A stretch of 64,000 nucleotides of DNA from Bacillota bacterium (GCA_023460085.1 JAEWRI010000038.1:186001-250000); one strand, 5' to 3'. Counted from the stretch's first letter, positions 8,099 to 16,765 are shown. Notes: generated by a model from the letters alone, not told the origin. Made by a program: numbers and translations.

Positions 8099-8875
8099 AT
8101 GGTATTTGTACTGGACGTGGGCAACAGCAACATTAAATGCGGCTTGTTCGAGGACGACAAGCTCTTCAGTTCGTGGCGCATGAAAACCGATTCCGAGCGT
8201 ACCGCGGACGAGTATGGCATCAGCATCATGTCGTTCTTTCGCCACATCGGGCGCACCGCGGATGAAGTGGAGGGCATCATCGTCTCATCGGTGATACCGT
8301 CCATCAACTACACGCTGCAGCACATGTGCTCCATCTATTTCAATAAAAAGGCGCTCGTCGTGGGGCCCGGCATGAAAACGGGACTCAATATACTCTACGA
8401 CAACCCGCGCGAACTGGGGGCGGATCGCATCGTAAGCGCCATCGCGGCCTATACGCTGTACGGCGGGCCCTGCATCGTCGTGGACTTCGGCACGGCCACC
8501 ACCTTCGGTGCGGTGTCCGATAACGGCGATTTTCTGGGCGGCGCCATCTGCCCCGGCCTCAAGATTTCTGCCGACGCGCTGACGATGAGCGCCGCGCGCC
8601 TGCCGCGTGTAGAGCTGCTGCGGCCCGAGGCGGTCATCGCAAAGAACACCATCGCAGGAATGCAGGCGGGCATCATATACGGTTACGCAGGCCAGGTGGA
8701 CTACATCATCCGGCACATGAAGCAGGAGATGGGCGGCAGCCCGAAGGTCATCGCGACGGGTGGCATGGCCAAGCTCATCGCACAGGAAAGCAGCGGTATC
8801 GATGTCGTCAACAGCCTGCTCACGCTGACTGGACTGAATATACTCTATCGCAGGAATGCGAAGAAGGGGAGCTGA
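8099..8875 (+). CDS. coaX: type III pantothenate kinase
   Basis: CoaX phosphorylates pantothenate in the first step of coenzyme A synthesis. The protein has 258 aa, the normal length. The phosphate-binding motif DVGNSN (residues 6-11), the pantothenate-site motif GADR (107-110) and the DFGTATT motif (129-135) are intact. This type is monovalent-cation dependent and is not inhibited by CoA. It is coupled to the upstream S component with no spacing, so uptake and first use of the vitamin are made together. The downstream hom begins 10 bases after the stop. Confidence 0.97.
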   Translation: MVFVLDVGNSNIKCGLFEDDKLFSSWRMKTDSERTADEYGISIMSFFRHIGRTADEVEGIIVSSVIPSINYTLQHMCSIYFNKKALVVGPGMKTGLNILYDNPRELGADRIVSAIAAYTLYGGPCIVVDFGTATTFGAVSDNGDFLGGAICPGLKISADALTMSAARLPRVELLRPEAVIAKNTIAGMQAGIIYGYAGQVDYIIRHMKQEMGGSPKVIATGGMAKLIAQESSGIDVVNSLLTLTGLNILYRRNAKKGS

Positions 8876-8885
8876 GGGGGATATC

Positions 8886-10157
8886 ATGAGGGAAGTCAAT
8901 ATTGCGCTTATCGGGCTGGGCACGGTCGGAGCGGGCGTATACAAAACCATCGCACAGCAAAAGCGCAGCATCGAGCACAAAGAGGGCCTGACGCTGACGC
9001 TGAAGAAGGTGCTTGCGCTGCAGTACTCGCTGGATATTCCCGACGATCTCAAGGCGAAGGATTTTCACCATGATATCGCGGGCGATCCGTCCATAGAAAT
9101 CGTGGTAGAGCTGATAGGCGGCGTCAATCCTGCGAAGGAATTCATACTGGCGGCGCTGGCCGCGGGCAAGACGGTCGTTACCGCCAACAAGGAGCTCCTT
9201 GCGCAGCACTGGCCGGAGCTCAACGCCGCGGCGGCAAAGAGCGGTGCGGGGCTGTACTTCGAGGCAAGCGTAGGCGGAGGTATCCCTATACTGCGCACGC
9301 TTTGGGACAGCCTTCAGGCCAACGAGATGAACTCGGTGATGGGCATCATCAACGGTACAACGAACTACATACTCACGCGGATGGAGGAAGACAAGCTGAG
9401 CTTCGACGCGGTGCTGAAGGAAGCACAGCAGCAGGGCCTCGCAGAAGCCAACCCGAAGAACGATGTCGAGGGCTTCGACGCGATGTATAAGCTTTCCATA
9501 CTCTCCTCCATGGCGTTCCACGCGAGGGTGCCGGTGGAATACATTTACCGCGAGGGCATCACCAATATCACGCCGGAGGACATCGCGCTGGGCAGCGAGC
9601 TGGGGTATCGCGTCAAGCTGCTGGCTATCGGCAAAAAGCACGGCACTACCGTAGAGGTGCGCGTACACCCCACGATGATCTCTAAAACGCATCCGCTGGC
9701 GGCGGTGCGCGGTTCTTTCAACGCCATATTCTTGAACGGCAACATTGTGGGCGATTTGATGCTTTACGGCAAAGGCGCGGGAGACATGCCCACGGCGAGC
9801 GCGGTCGTATCCGATATCATCTACGCGGCGCAGCAGACGCACCACCACTACACCACGTTCTACAACGAAGCGACGGTTTCCTCCGAGCTGACGTTTGAAA
9901 ACAACTGGGAGTGCTCCTACTTTGTGCGCATCGTCGCGCTGGATCAGCCGGGCGTACTGGCGAAAATAGCCAATGCCTTCGGCAACTACGGCGTCAGCCT
10001 CTCGTCCGTGATGCAGCACGGCAAATTTGAGGAGAGTGTGCCGCTCATATTCATCACGCACAGGGCCAAAGAGCTGTCCATGAAGCGCGCGCTGGACGAC
10101 ATCCGCTATCTGCCCGAAGTCGTCAGCGTCGAAAATATGATCCGCGTAGAGAAATAA
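8886..10157 (+). CDS. hom: homoserine dehydrogenase with C-terminal ACT domain
   Basis: The enzyme reduces aspartate semialdehyde to homoserine on the way to threonine and methionine. The 423-aa protein starts with the NAD(P)-binding GLGTVG (residues 10-15). It carries the GTTNYILTRM and AEANPKNDVEGFDAMYK signatures of the catalytic region, and ends with an ACT regulatory domain (from about residue 345, YFVRIVALDQPGVLAKIANAFG), as expected for threonine-inhibited enzymes. The ATG at 8886 has a GAGGGGGA site. No thrB, thrC or asd lies nearby; the gene is joined instead to a CoA operon and a cupin. Confidence 0.96.
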   Translation: MREVNIALIGLGTVGAGVYKTIAQQKRSIEHKEGLTLTLKKVLALQYSLDIPDDLKAKDFHHDIAGDPSIEIVVELIGGVNPAKEFILAALAAGKTVVTANKELLAQHWPELNAAAAKSGAGLYFEASVGGGIPILRTLWDSLQANEMNSVMGIINGTTNYILTRMEEDKLSFDAVLKEAQQQGLAEANPKNDVEGFDAMYKLSILSSMAFHARVPVEYIYREGITNITPEDIALGSELGYRVKLLAIGKKHGTTVEVRVHPTMISKTHPLAAVRGSFNAIFLNGNIVGDLMLYGKGAGDMPTASAVVSDIIYAAQQTHHHYTTFYNEATVSSELTFENNWECSYFVRIVALDQPGVLAKIANAFGNYGVSLSSVMQHGKFEESVPLIFITHRAKELSMKRALDDIRYLPEVVSVENMIRVEK

Positions 10158-10167
10158 GGAGGGCAAT

Positions 10168-10515
10168 ATGGTCATCAGAAGCGATGAGATGAAAACCGAG
10201 GAACGCGCCGCGATGCGCGGAGGTCCCGGCAAGGCAGTTCTCCATCATCTCGCGTCAGGCGAAGCGCTGCCGGGAAAGTGCCGGCTTTTTTCCGTGATTA
10301 CGCTGGAGAAGGACTGCGGCATCGGCGCGCATGCGCACACGGATGAGACGGAGATGTATTACGCGATTCAGGGCGAGGGCATACTGGACGATAACGGCGA
10401 GAAGAAGGCCTTTCGCAAAGGCGACTGCACCCTGTGCGGCGGCGGTGCCACCCACGCCATCGTCAACGAAAAAGACGAGCCGCTGGTGCTCATCGCGGCC
10501 ATCATACTGGACTAG
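10168..10515 (+). CDS. single-domain cupin
   Basis: This is a 115-aa small beta-barrel. The cupin motif 1 is HAHTDETEMYYAIQGEG, with metal ligands H, H and E, followed by RKGDCTLCGGGATHAIVN, which supplies the fourth His of motif 2. It lies 10 bases after hom with its own GGAGG site, so it is co-transcribed. Substrate is unknown. It is distinct from the twin cupins at 38321 and 38754, which are longer. Confidence 0.8.
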   Translation: MVIRSDEMKTEERAAMRGGPGKAVLHHLASGEALPGKCRLFSVITLEKDCGIGAHAHTDETEMYYAIQGEGILDDNGEKKAFRKGDCTLCGGGATHAIVNEKDEPLVLIAAIILD

Positions 10516-10518
10516 TTA

Positions 10519-10762
10519 AGACAGAGAGCCTCGATGGGAGGCTCTCTGTCTGCTGACAAAGGTATCTCTTGGAGGCTCTGCCTCCAAACCACCGCTTAAG
10601 GGATACATCCCTTAAGAATCCCATCAGGGAGATGCCTTGAAAAAGACATCTCCCACGTGTCTTTTCCTTCTTTTCTTCAAGAAAAGAAGCAGGTGTGCGA
10701 GGGCAGCGCCCTCGCGAAAGGGTTGTCATCAAGCTGAGAGCCTCGAAGGGAGGCTCTTTTTT
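10519..10762. repeat. hairpin-array element, copy B, inside a duplicated terminator
   Basis: The left stem (AGACAGAGAGCCTC, 10519-10532, pairing with 10538-10551) and the right terminator (GAGAGCCTC...GAGGCTCTTTTTT, about 10736-10760) are the same sequence in direct orientation. Between them is the element: terminal CTGCTGACAA, five hairpins at 10569-10587, 10595-10616, 10627-10654, 10668-10688 and 10697-10715, then TTGTCATCAAGCTG. The right-hand stem, with its T run, is the working terminator of the hom-cupin operon. No reading frame fits. Confidence 0.88.
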
Positions 10763-10804
10763 CTGTAAATAAAAAGCCGCATTTCGCGGCCGCTTCCCCG
10801 CCCT

Positions 10805-11074
10805 TCATTCCTTTGGCGGACACTTTTCCAGCGCGGTATCCACTTTTGCGCGCACTTCCTCCAGCATCGCGCGCGCTTCGTCCATCGGCAGAGAGCGGTA
10901 ATCGCCCTCGCAGGCGTGCCACACGCGCAGATGAAGGCGGCGAAGGATGTCCAGCGCGTCGCCGCAGACGGACTCCAGCGCGGCATAAGCTGCTTTCTCG
11001 CGCGGGGTGACCGCGGGCTTTCTTTCAAACCGCATGCCCTGCGTCAGCTGCAGCGTACGCTCCTCTTCGGTCAT
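10805..11074 (-). CDS. small hypothetical protein, 89 aa
   Basis: This is a short, helical, charged protein (residues 20-85 are rich in A, E, L and R) with a central VWHACEGDYRSLPMDEARAMLEE. It has no signal peptide or known domain. Its ATG overlaps the stop of the metallo-hydrolase gene (ATGA), so it is the third gene of a tightly coupled operon XRE regulator - hydrolase - this protein. Function is unknown. Confidence 0.6.
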   Translation of the reverse strand: MTEEERTLQLTQGMRFERKPAVTPREKAAYAALESVCGDALDILRRLHLRVWHACEGDYRSLPMDEARAMLEEVRAKVDTALEKCPPKE

Positions 11075-11904
11075 AGCTCCACCACGTCGCCGGAAAAGAA
11101 CCGCAGCGTGGGAGAATGCAGTTCCAGCTTCTCAATGGCTTTTCGTCCCGTGCAGGAGCCCGTATAGATCTTTTTAATACGATGTTCCTCCATGTATCGG
11201 GCAATCGCGCGTATTTCCAAACTGGGTTCCGCACGGTACTGCATACCCATCCAGCGCGCGCCGTCCAGATGAAAGCCGCCGATAATGCCCGCGATGGTGC
11301 CGAATCTATCCTCCGCGCATTGTAGTATGTTGATAACGCCGTTGTGAGAACAGCCGGTAAGCACCACCGTTCCGGCGTCCGTGCGCACCGCCAGGTAAAG
11401 CTCGTGCGCAAGGCTGTCTCGCGTGTACTCATCGCCGCGCCGCTCGTACAGCAGCGAAGCATACGCCGGCAGCCTCCGGTGGTTGCGAATGCTGGCGGCG
11501 GTTACCCCCGGGAAAATTTCCGCGTCGTCATCAATGAGCTGTATGCGGTCCTCATACCGATGGAAAAGCTCCGCGTCAATACCGCACTGTTCCATGCGAA
11601 AAGGCCGCCGGACGTAATAATCGCCGCGCGTTTCACTCTTCATATATACGGTTGCGGTACTGTTGATATCCAGGAAATGAGGCAGGCCGCCGGTATGGTG
11701 ACCATGTGCGTGAGAGATGACGCAAGTGTCCACTTTGGAAAGATCGATGCCCAGCAATGTGGCATTATAGATGAACGCGTCCGTCGCACCCGTATCGAAC
11801 AGTACCCGGTGCGCGCCATATTCAAAATAAAGACTCAGGCCAACATCGGCCAGAAAGCCTGTACCCTTGCGACGATTCCCCTCAACCAGCGTGTAGATCT
11901 TCAT
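11071..11904 (-). CDS. metallo-beta-lactamase-fold hydrolase with altered metal motif
   Basis: This 277-aa protein resembles the metal-dependent hydrolases sometimes annotated as dihydropterin phosphate synthase or type II beta-lactamase-superfamily proteins: LFDTGATDAF near 35-44, ISHAHGHHTGGL at 63-74, VLTGCSHNGVINIL near 183, and GGFHL near 207. The canonical HxHxDH reads H65-A-H67-G-H69-H70, so the metal-bridging Asp is replaced by His. The other ligands (the His of CSHNG and of GGFHL) remain. It may therefore bind metal differently or be inactive. It overlaps its neighbours by ATGA on both sides. Confidence 0.82.
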   Translation of the reverse strand: MKIYTLVEGNRRKGTGFLADVGLSLYFEYGAHRVLFDTGATDAFIYNATLLGIDLSKVDTCVISHAHGHHTGGLPHFLDINSTATVYMKSETRGDYYVRRPFRMEQCGIDAELFHRYEDRIQLIDDDAEIFPGVTAASIRNHRRLPAYASLLYERRGDEYTRDSLAHELYLAVRTDAGTVVLTGCSHNGVINILQCAEDRFGTIAGIIGGFHLDGARWMGMQYRAEPSLEIRAIARYMEEHRIKKIYTGSCTGRKAIEKLELHSPTLRFFSGDVVEL

Positions 11905-12263
11905 AAACGCATCTCGCTTTCACAGGGCTGATGACCCGGCGGCGGGAGCTCTGCATCCTTCAAATACAACCGATACAGGTACTTTTCGAAGTCCTGCGCG
12001 CCGCATGTTACCGCAGCGCTGGTACGTTCTTCATGCAGGAAGCGTCTGGGTGTCGTATCCTCTTCGCTTGTCAGCAGCTCCAATATCGTCATATCCAGCG
12101 CCGCACACAGCGCATGGAGCGTCTCAAAACGCGGTCTTCTGCCGCCCTTTTCAATATAGGACAGCGTAGACAACGCAACGCCTGCCTTCCCGGCCAGCTC
12201 ACTTTGTGTCAGGTGCCTCTGCTCACGCGCGTTTTTAATTTTCTCACCGACGTGTTTTCTCAT
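11901..12263 (-). CDS. XRE-family helix-turn-helix regulator
   Basis: The 120-aa protein has an N-terminal Cro/C1-type HTH at residues 5-60 (GEKIKNAREQRHLTQSELAGKAGVALSTLSYIEKG, then LHALCAALDMTILELL). The 55-residue tail has no known domain and ends HQPCESEMRL. As first gene of the three-gene operon it probably regulates it, since the stop overlaps the hydrolase start. Confidence 0.85.
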   Translation of the reverse strand: MRKHVGEKIKNAREQRHLTQSELAGKAGVALSTLSYIEKGGRRPRFETLHALCAALDMTILELLTSEEDTTPRRFLHEERTSAAVTCGAQDFEKYLYRLYLKDAELPPPGHQPCESEMRL

Positions 12264-12289
12264 GCTGACCTCGGTCTATGCCCGCATTC

Positions 12290-12318
12290 ATTGTAGCATT
12301 CGCCGGAATAAAAAACAA
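12290..12318 (-). promoter_or_regulatory. sigma-70 promoter of the XRE operon
   Basis: On the minus strand, TTGTTT (12318-12313) and TACAAT (12295-12290) are separated by 17 bases, about 27 bases ahead of the ATG at 12263. Confidence 0.7.
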
Positions 12319-12585
12319 TCACCTTGGTTAAAATTTGGAACTTTTTGAATATTGTCATAGAGGCGTATGCACGCCGCATAAGAAGATATTGCCCCCGCGG
12401 TGAACAGGTACCGTACGCATAGCCGTTCCATGCCGATGCGATGTTTGTCCGCCTGAGTGACCGTGCCGCCTCACCATACGCACCCTCGCATCATATACAT
12501 GTACTGTGTATGACAGCATCAGGGAGCGAAAGCTGGCCAACCGCTGCTTTTGCGCACCCTTAATTGAAAACGGAGGACATCTTCA
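12319..12585. other. non-coding stretch upstream of the holin gene
   Basis: The divergent gap between the XRE and holin genes is 322 bases long. Beyond the XRE promoter I see only an AT-rich start (about 12311-12360) and a short inverted repeat around TACATGTA (about 12495-12515). No RNA gene, riboswitch or supported reading frame was recognised. Confidence 0.4.
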
Positions 12586-12900
12586 ATGGATCTGATGAAC
12601 TATATCGTAAGCGAAGCGTATATTCTGATTCCCGTGCTGTACGTGATAGGCGTCTTTTTAAAGAAGATACCGAACATCAAGGACTGGCTGATCCCCTGGA
12701 TACTGCTGGGCCTTGGCATGCTGGGAGGCTTTTTCCTCTCGGGAATGCAGCTTTCCGGCATACTGCAAGGTGTTCTGGTGGCGGGTGCTACGGTATTTAC
12801 CAACCAGTTATATAAGCAGACCGTCGAGAAGTCTCAGGAGGACCCGGGCACCGGCTCCAACAGCGACGTTGACGACGAGGATATCGACACGAAAGGCTAA
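12586..12900 (+). CDS. phage holin family protein (orphan)
   Basis: This 104-aa protein has an N-terminal amphipathic/hydrophobic segment (YIVSEAYILIPVLYVIGVFLKKI), a second and third span (WLIPWILLGLGMLGGFFLS; ILQGVLVAGATVFTNQLY), and a strongly acidic tail (GSNSDVDDEDIDTKG). This matches small holins of the Phage_holin_5 type found next to lysins in Clostridia phages. CGGAGGACATCTTCA precedes the ATG. No endolysin or other phage gene is nearby. Its last bases overlap the end of the convergent ABC permease gene. Confidence 0.8.
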   Translation: MDLMNYIVSEAYILIPVLYVIGVFLKKIPNIKDWLIPWILLGLGMLGGFFLSGMQLSGILQGVLVAGATVFTNQLYKQTVEKSQEDPGTGSNSDVDDEDIDTKG

Positions 12901-14009
12901 GCCTCTTTGCGGCGAAGCAGGAAGGGCAGTGCGTTGTAGATGGCCGCGCAAGCGGCCAGCCCTGCAACGCAGGCAAGCGGCGGCAGGCTCCCCAGCGAGG
13001 TAAGCCAGCGCGAGGGCAGCACTCGGGACAGTATGCCCAGCGTTCCCGAAGCGGGCAGCTGTACCAGCAGCGAGCCGAACATCACATTGGCAACCGTGAC
13101 GACGCAGATGCACAGCATCAGCGCCGTTTTATTACGAATACCCGAAAGCATCGCGGCCACGCCGCCGTAAGCAAACACGTACAGCGTAAACATTACCGCC
13201 AGCGGCACTGCCAGCTCCCCCGCGCCCGCTTTTACCATCGCGGCCAGCGGAACCGCAGCCACCGGCAGTATGCACAGCGTATCCGCCACGCAGGCGGACA
13301 GTCGGTAGCGCGCCATGGAGAACGCGTGGGAGGAAAGCCGTGCCGCGAAATCCGCGCCTCTGTCCATCAGCGCAATGCCGGAGAGCATATAGAAGCACGC
13401 GAGCGCTGCCAGCAGGTACAGCGACGTATACGCCGCGTCCAGCAGAGGTGTTACCGTACCGGGCTTGCCCTCGGCGTTCAAGCGCACCAGCGCGAGTATG
13501 GGCTCTTCGGTGCCCGCCGTCACGTCCTCAAAAACCCGCTGTGCCAGCGTGTCATCGCCCAGCTTCCCGGCTTCAATGGAGCTGTAGCTGGTGAGCCAAA
13601 GGCGCATCGCCACGCTGCCCACGCTCTCGGAAATGACGCCCGCGGCGGTGCTGTAGGGGGACCGCAGCATCTGCAGCGTATCCTCATACTCCCCCGCGCG
13701 AATGGACTCCTCGAATCCTTTCTTAATTACGAACACGCACTCCAGCCGCCCGCTCTGCAGGTTGGCGGTCAGCGCGTCCCTGTCTCCCTGCGTCACCCAA
13801 ACGACATCCAGCTCCTGCACCTTTTCCAGCAGCAGGTGAGAGTATTCCGTATCGTCCTCGTCTATCCAGCCGATGGGCACGGGCGCATCCGGAATGATGA
13901 GCCCGACGAAGGGGCTGACGGCAAGCAGCAGCGCCAGTATCAGCAGCACCAGACCGTGCGGCGTGGTAAAGAGCGTTTTTATGCGGTATCGGATCGTTGC
14001 GGCAGCCAT
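12897..14009 (-). CDS. ABC-2 type permease (second subunit)
   Basis: The 370-aa protein has one N-terminal span (TPHGLVLLILALLLAVSPFVGLII), an extracytoplasmic domain of about 150 residues, and a C-terminal block of five to six spans, the ABC-2/NatB-like plan. The ATG at 14009 shares bases with the stop of the first permease (TAATG), and AGGAGGGC lies in that gene's end, so the two are coupled. Cargo is unknown. Confidence 0.8.
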   Translation of the reverse strand: MAAATIRYRIKTLFTTPHGLVLLILALLLAVSPFVGLIIPDAPVPIGWIDEDDTEYSHLLLEKVQELDVVWVTQGDRDALTANLQSGRLECVFVIKKGFEESIRAGEYEDTLQMLRSPYSTAAGVISESVGSVAMRLWLTSYSSIEAGKLGDDTLAQRVFEDVTAGTEEPILALVRLNAEGKPGTVTPLLDAAYTSLYLLAALACFYMLSGIALMDRGADFAARLSSHAFSMARYRLSACVADTLCILPVAAVPLAAMVKAGAGELAVPLAVMFTLYVFAYGGVAAMLSGIRNKTALMLCICVVTVANVMFGSLLVQLPASGTLGILSRVLPSRWLTSLGSLPPLACVAGLAACAAIYNALPFLLRRKEA

Positions 14010-15223
14010 TAATGCGCCCTCCTCTGAAACCGCCTCAGCGAAACAGGCAGCAGCACCGCGATGTACCCGAGCAGCAGCACCGCGTTTATCCATACGCCCT
14101 GCGCGCGCCCGTCGAAGAGCCCCGCGATACCCAGGCGCAGCGCCGCGGCGAAGGGCGAATAGTAGCAGATGTCACGGATGATCTGCGGCAGAAACGCCGA
14201 GGGCACCAGCAGCCCGCCCAGCAGCGCCAGCGCCAGCACGGCCATAAAGCCCACACGCACCGCCATCGGCGCGCGGCGGGACAGCAGCCCCACCAGCAGC
14301 ATGCCAAGGCTTAAGAAACCGCTCAGCAGCAAGCCGTCCAGCAGCAATACCAGCATATTTCCCGAAAAAGAACGGGCCGCGCCCGCTGCCGCGCCCAGCG
14401 CGGCGGCCAGCACAACGAATTGCAGCCACGAAAACACCGTACCCGCCAGCCAGCGTGATACAAAGCATGCCGCCGGCGCATGTCCCGAAAGCAGCTGCCG
14501 GTGAATGAGGCCGGTCTCGTGGTCGTCCGCGGTGATGCGTGCGACCGGCAGGGCACCCAGCGCCACAAAGAGCGCAAGAAAGCTCACGGCGTAGTATTCC
14601 ACGGGCAGCGCGCTGCCCAGCGGAGAGGTCTCATCGGTATCCTCGTAGAGCGAAGCCCGTCCCAGCACGCTCATGAAGACCACCCTTGCGGTGCGGCTGT
14701 AGGCGTCCGCCGCGGCAGACGGGTCGAGGCCGTAATCGATGCTGTCATAATAGATCATGTTGACGGCGTGCTGCCCGTAGCTGACGAGATCGACGCCGGA
14801 CTTCAGCGTCTCAAACAGCAGCGCGTCCTCCAGCGGCATGTCCGCGTTGCCGATATAGGTAATCTGCGTACTGCCGCCGTGGTACAGCGTATCCTGCATG
14901 CCCGCGGGGATATGGATGTACGCCGCCGCGCCGTCCTCTACCACCGCCAGCCCTTCTTCCTCACCGCCCACAAATTCCACGCTGATGAGTCCCGCCAGCG
15001 ATCGGCTTTCAATCAGCCCCTGCAATATGGACTTAGTCATCGGGTCGTCGTCTTCGTTGTATACGGCAACGGAGAAATGCTGCGCACGCACGTCGGAAAA
15101 GAAGTACGGCGCGACGGCAATGGAAACGAGCAGTACCAAAACGAGCGGCGCAAGCACTGTCAGCGCAATCGCCGCCCTGTTCTGAAACAGCCTCTTTAAA
15201 TCCACCGAAAACAGCTTCCTCAT
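14009..15223 (-). CDS. ABC-2 type permease (first subunit)
   Basis: The 404-aa protein has the same plan as its neighbour: a first span (AIALTVLAPLVLVLLVSIAVAP), a large outer domain (about residues 45-205), then about six spans with a conserved LGALPVARITADDHETGLIHRQLLSG entry helix. The presence of two related permeases with one ATPase fits a heterodimeric exporter. It sits 12 bases after the anchored 504-aa protein. Confidence 0.82.
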   Translation of the reverse strand: MRKLFSVDLKRLFQNRAAIALTVLAPLVLVLLVSIAVAPYFFSDVRAQHFSVAVYNEDDDPMTKSILQGLIESRSLAGLISVEFVGGEEEGLAVVEDGAAAYIHIPAGMQDTLYHGGSTQITYIGNADMPLEDALLFETLKSGVDLVSYGQHAVNMIYYDSIDYGLDPSAAADAYSRTARVVFMSVLGRASLYEDTDETSPLGSALPVEYYAVSFLALFVALGALPVARITADDHETGLIHRQLLSGHAPAACFVSRWLAGTVFSWLQFVVLAAALGAAAGAARSFSGNMLVLLLDGLLLSGFLSLGMLLVGLLSRRAPMAVRVGFMAVLALALLGGLLVPSAFLPQIIRDICYYSPFAAALRLGIAGLFDGRAQGVWINAVLLLGYIAVLLPVSLRRFQRRAH

Positions 15224-15235
15224 TCGTACCCCTGC

Positions 15236-16750
15236 CTACGCGACACCCATCAGATCGTCAAACATGCCCCAGAGCGAATAAACGCCCTCGAAAGCGTCCT
15301 CCAGCGTACCCCAGTCCTTTTCATAGATATCGTCCCAACTGCGGTCCTCCCGCAGCGTTTCCAGTTCGTCGCCGAAGAGTACGCTGATGTCGCCCGTTAA
15401 CTGGATACCCGCCTCCGTGTCCTCAAAAAAGGAGTCGTCGCCGTAGAGCGTATCGAAATCCGAGAACATCTCCTCCAGATACTCCTGGTTATAACTCATG
15501 GTTAGGCCGATATTCATATCAATATCAAACGCGTACTCGTCGCGGCGGGTACGCGCGGAGTCCATACTCCCCGTCTCAAGCATGGATACCGTCGACATCT
15601 CGGTCGTCTCCGTCATCTCTGCCTCAAACTCCATGTGATTGCCGTCATAATCGGCAAAGGACTCCGTGTCGTTCACGGTGCCGTAAGACTCGGTATGATT
15701 GGCGCTGTAGACGGTGTTCCCGTCAAATTCGGTGAGCGAGGTCAGTGTTCCCATTTCGTCGGGCAAAGTCAGCGTATAAGACATTCCCCTGTACTCTCCC
15801 TGCCGCCGATATACTTCCCACGATAGCTCCAGCCCCTGTATGTCCTGCTCATCCACTTCCTCTATCGCGTCGATGACGTCGTCGAAATCGGCATCCTCCA
15901 TATCCAGATGCTTCGTTACGTCGTCGAGCAGTGTCTGTATCTTGTCGCACAGCGCCTCATCGTTGCGCAGCCTTGCAGCGAATCGCTCCAGCACGTCCAG
16001 TATGGCCTTGGTATCCAGCACCGTCTCCACCACCGTCGTTTTCACGCTCCGGCCTGCCGCGGGGCTGAACCGATACACGGTATAGGCATGGGTATGCTTA
16101 TCCGGAACGGACTGCGCGAATATCTCCAGCAGGCCCATATAAATATCGGTGTGGTCCTCCGCAAGGAAGGGCAGGAACGCGGCCACCCTGTCTGTGAAGG
16201 CCATCGGTTCTTTCAGGTCGGCTTCGACAGGCAGGTCTATCTTTTCACTGCCCGCCGCATCGCCTATCTTCAGCGCGAACTCGTCGCCGATGATATAGGC
16301 GCTCAGCACGCCGATGCCCATCGCGCTCAGCTTCACGCCGAAATCCGTTTTGTCGTATTTTGCGGACAGGCCGATGGGAATGCTGTCGAACGGCGTCGGC
16401 TCCACACCGGACTGGTTATAACTGACGATCATCGCGCACTTGGCTTCAAAAGCCTCCTGCCCGAGGCGGCTCAGCACCTCCGGACCGACACTGCTTCCGA
16501 TACTGCGCAGATGGTTCGCATAGGCAAGCGCGTATTCAAAGGCTGCCACCACGCCGGGGTTGCCCTCCAGCCGATACTGGCTGAAAAAGGTCAGCACACC
16601 CGCCGCCGCCAGCAGCACCGCGAGCAGCAGCGCAATCGCCCCGGTCAGGATTGCCCTGCGCCTGCGCCGGGGATGCTTTTTGACGCCCGGTTCCTCCGCA
16701 AGCAGGTTCGAGACCAACCCTTTTGCGCCGCGCGAAGCCTCATCCGTCAT
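15236..16750 (-). CDS. membrane-anchored protein of unknown function in the ABC exporter operon
   Basis: This 504-aa protein has a basic cytosolic start (KKHPRRRRRAIL), one span at about residues 34-57, and a large acidic extracytoplasmic domain rich in D, E, S and T, with repeated short strands such as GNTVYSANHTESYGTVNDTESFADYDGN. No family was recognised. The ATG at 16750 is chosen because GAGG lies 7 bases upstream; a GTG at 16759 is the alternative. It sits between the ATPase (16 bases upstream) and the first permease, so it is probably an accessory or a cargo-binding part of the exporter. Confidence 0.7.
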   Translation of the reverse strand: MTDEASRGAKGLVSNLLAEEPGVKKHPRRRRRAILTGAIALLLAVLLAAAGVLTFFSQYRLEGNPGVVAAFEYALAYANHLRSIGSSVGPEVLSRLGQEAFEAKCAMIVSYNQSGVEPTPFDSIPIGLSAKYDKTDFGVKLSAMGIGVLSAYIIGDEFALKIGDAAGSEKIDLPVEADLKEPMAFTDRVAAFLPFLAEDHTDIYMGLLEIFAQSVPDKHTHAYTVYRFSPAAGRSVKTTVVETVLDTKAILDVLERFAARLRNDEALCDKIQTLLDDVTKHLDMEDADFDDVIDAIEEVDEQDIQGLELSWEVYRRQGEYRGMSYTLTLPDEMGTLTSLTEFDGNTVYSANHTESYGTVNDTESFADYDGNHMEFEAEMTETTEMSTVSMLETGSMDSARTRRDEYAFDIDMNIGLTMSYNQEYLEEMFSDFDTLYGDDSFFEDTEAGIQLTGDISVLFGDELETLREDRSWDDIYEKDWGTLEDAFEGVYSLWGMFDDLMGVA

Positions 16751-16765
16751 GCCGTGCACCTCGTT

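Noticed and set aside
8820..10232. Long open frame on the minus strand opposite hom
   Set aside because: It is the antisense shadow of a GC-rich gene; the plus-strand product is an intact homoserine dehydrogenase and the minus frame has no ribosome binding site or known domain.
10519..10762. Hairpin-array element as a group IIC intron, which also targets terminators
   Set aside because: No domain V-like sequence, no reverse transcriptase and no intron boundary motif are present.
12319..12585. 61-codon minus-strand frame in the holin-XRE gap
   Set aside because: No ribosome binding site or domain; composition fits non-coding DNA.
12586..12900. Holin as the edge of a prophage
   Set aside because: Neighbours on both sides are ordinary regulators and transporters; no integrase, lysin or structural phage gene is seen.
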